Shown here: piece by piece, positions 62,682 to 64,000 of the stretch | How positions within the stretch are numbered: the stretch's first letter is position 1 | How the letters are laid out: the number at the start of each line of letters is the position of its first letter | Assembly (NCBI RefSeq): GCF_900129635.1 | Contig: NZ_FSRB01000001.1 | Coordinates: forward strand, 4,503,501 to 4,567,500 | From: Singulisphaera sp. GP187 | GTDB lineage: Bacteria; Planctomycetota; Planctomycetia; Isosphaerales; Isosphaeraceae | Reading direction: 5' to 3' | Length of the DNA stretch: 64,000 nt | Made by a program: the position numbers and the translations under genes | The notes under the pieces: model-generated | Databases searched by the model: none | Told to the model about the DNA's origin: nothing | The model's input: only the letters and a program-made list of their open reading frames with translations

Positions 62682-63725
62682 ATGCAAGTCGTCCGACGCG
62701 GCTTCACACTGATCGAATTGTTGGTCGTTATCGCCATTATCGCCGTCTTGATCGCGCTACTCTTGCCTGCCGTCCAGGCCGCGCGGGAGGCGGCCCGCCG
62801 TTCCCAGTGCGTCAACAACCTCAAGCAACTGGGGTTGGCCATCATGAATTACGAGGGCTCGAACGGCGGCCTGCCGCCCTCGGGGTCGACGAGCGTGGCC
62901 GGCGCCATCCAGAACTTCTCCTTGATCACGCGAATCCTTCCCTATCTCGAGCAGCAAAACCTCTTCAATACGGTCAATTACGCGTTCGGAATGCCGAGCA
63001 GCGATCCTCCCGGCGCCCAATCGGGTGATCCGGCCTACACCAATTCGACCCTCCTGCATGTCCAGGTCAGCGCATTTCTCTGCCCTTCAGACCCCAACAC
63101 CCCGAGCTCGACCTTCAACTCGCACAATTACGGCGAAAACACCGGCAACTGCCCGAGCTATGCGGGAGGCACTTTCGACGGCCCTGCCTACATGATCGGA
63201 ACCAGCAAAATCGTCGTCTGTCCCGGCGGCGCCACCGCCAGCAACACCATGGTGGCCCCGGTGGGACTGGGAAGCGTTACCGACGGACTGAGCAACACCG
63301 CGATCTTCTCCGAGATCGTCCGAGGGAAAGGCGTCACGCCGACCGACGACGGGTTACATGTCACGTACACCGGAGGCGCCGCAACCCCCTGCACTTACAC
63401 GAACGACCAAGACCTGGGCAGAGACTGCCAGACCAAGGCGACCACACGGGTGGACGGTTCCAAGGGGATGCAGTGGGCACGGTTCTACATGGCCCGAGGC
63501 GGGGGCTACACTCACGTGATGACGCCGAACCAGAGGTCGTGCCTCTACTCGACCGTCGCCAACTTCCCCAACCTGATCAGCGCCAGTTCGTACCATTCGG
63601 GTGGGGTCAACGTGTCGATGCTCGACGGCTCGGTCAGGTTCATCAAAAACAGCGTCAACTACCAAGCTTGGCACGCCATCGGCTCCAAGGCGGGCGGTGA
63701 GGTCTTCTCAGCCGACGCGCTCTGA
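62682..63725 (+). CDS. DUF1559 family protein with prepilin-type N-terminus
   Basis: The 347-residue product begins RRGFTLIELLVVIAIIAVLI, then REAARRSQCVNNLKQLGLAI, the DUF1559 hallmark, and ends with GGVNVSMLDGSVRFIKNSV and FSADAL. GGAGG lies nine bases before the ATG. The protein keeps internal cysteines (CPSYAGG and CYT) that may form disulfides outside the cell. It is the third DUF1559 gene here, again next to a small lipoprotein gene. Confidence 0.93.
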   Translation: MQVVRRGFTLIELLVVIAIIAVLIALLLPAVQAAREAARRSQCVNNLKQLGLAIMNYEGSNGGLPPSGSTSVAGAIQNFSLITRILPYLEQQNLFNTVNYAFGMPSSDPPGAQSGDPAYTNSTLLHVQVSAFLCPSDPNTPSSTFNSHNYGENTGNCPSYAGGTFDGPAYMIGTSKIVVCPGGATASNTMVAPVGLGSVTDGLSNTAIFSEIVRGKGVTPTDDGLHVTYTGGAATPCTYTNDQDLGRDCQTKATTRVDGSKGMQWARFYMARGGGYTHVMTPNQRSCLYSTVANFPNLISASSYHSGGVNVSMLDGSVRFIKNSVNYQAWHAIGSKAGGEVFSADAL

Positions 63726-63882
63726 ACGATGGGCACGAGCCGGCTCGTGATGCCGGCTTAATCCGCATCCGGTTCGAAAACCGCCCCCCCCCCGCGTCGG
63801 GCCAGCCCCGCTGGCCTGACGCGGTGCGAACGCCAAAACGAGTCGGGACCGACTCGGTCTCAATCGCGAGTGCGAGTACGAA

Positions 63883-64000
63883 TCAGAATTTGGCGAGCGC
63901 CAATTTGTCGTCGTCAAACACCTCAAGGAGGCGGTCGAGCTGACTGGCCCGAAGGACGTCGCGAAGCGTTGGGTTCAGCCCGCAGATCCGGAGGTGGCCC
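63883..64000 (-). CDS. STAS-domain anti-sigma factor antagonist, C-terminal part (5' end beyond window)
   Basis: The last 38 codons read on the minus strand, ending in a TGA at 63883-63885, give GHLRICGLNPTLRDVLRASQ and LDRLLEVFDDDKLALAKF. This matches the end of STAS/SpoIIAA-type anti-anti-sigma proteins, where a helix after the phosphorylated-serine region is followed by DxRLLxVFxDxxxAL. The start lies outside the window, so the phosphosite is not seen. Such proteins release sigma factors by binding anti-sigma kinases. Confidence 0.75.
   Translation of the reverse strand, partial: GHLRICGLNPTLRDVLRASQLDRLLEVFDDDKLALAKF

Noticed and set aside
1..64000. CRISPR arrays, rRNA or tRNA genes
   Set aside because: No regularly spaced direct repeats of CRISPR type and no cloverleaf or T-loop pattern outside coding genes was seen by eye; a tRNAscan/CRISPR search would be needed for certainty.

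Overview
The window looks like chromosome from a planctomycete, most likely of the Isosphaeraceae type. The evidence is high GC, three DUF1559 proteins with type IV prepilin-like N-termini, a sulfatase, transthyretin-like lipoproteins, short planctomycete-style transmembrane proteins, and a GTPase/GAP1-N2-like gene set. This placement is by gene content only. No rRNA, tRNA or CRISPR array was seen.

Layout. 0-3 kb: a partial HxlR regulator (minus) divergent from a truncated NAD-binding reductase, a twice-frameshifted peroxiredoxin and an intact NmrA-like reductase. 2.9-8.3 kb: a DUF1559/lipoprotein pair, a long gene-poor stretch, a secreted alpha/beta hydrolase and a YiiX-like cysteine hydrolase. 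8.9-13.6 kb: a 1262-residue secreted protein and a sugar isomerase-like protein. 13.8-23.5 kb: mostly hypothetical genes, a complete IS630 element, a protein phosphatase, a HEAT-repeat protein and a cluster of short membrane proteins. 23.6-33.2 kb: sulfatase, a coupled bestrophin/carbonic anhydrase pair, a bacterial eRF1-like protein, DUF2071, a CAP-domain protein, a lipoprotein and pyruvate kinase.

35.9-53.8 kb is mainly catabolic and transport genes. A GntR/TauE/DUF1634 operon lies under a palindromic site. A DUF4091 glycosidase-like gene is split by an IS1634-type element that left an 8-bp target duplication. Next come a Gfo/Idh/MocA oxidoreductase, a Na+/solute symporter, two amidohydrolases, a mandelate racemase-like enzyme and a ROK regulator, mostly in overlapping or close arrangement on the minus strand. 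On the plus strand follow a DUF1559/lipoprotein pair, RraA and a HisD-like dehydrogenase.

54.4-61.2 kb is the most unusual part. A membrane-anchored secreted protein, a membrane GTPase with a C-terminal C2-like domain and a GAP1-N2-like membrane protein lie collinear, followed by a lipoprotein, a methyltransferase and a small membrane protein. This resembles the GTPase-centred conflict or signalling systems described by comparative genomics. The window ends with an FCD-type GntR regulator, a small lipoprotein, a third DUF1559 gene and the C-terminus of a STAS-domain protein.

Three families of dispersed palindromic repeats recur in intergenic positions, and several hairpins mark gene ends.
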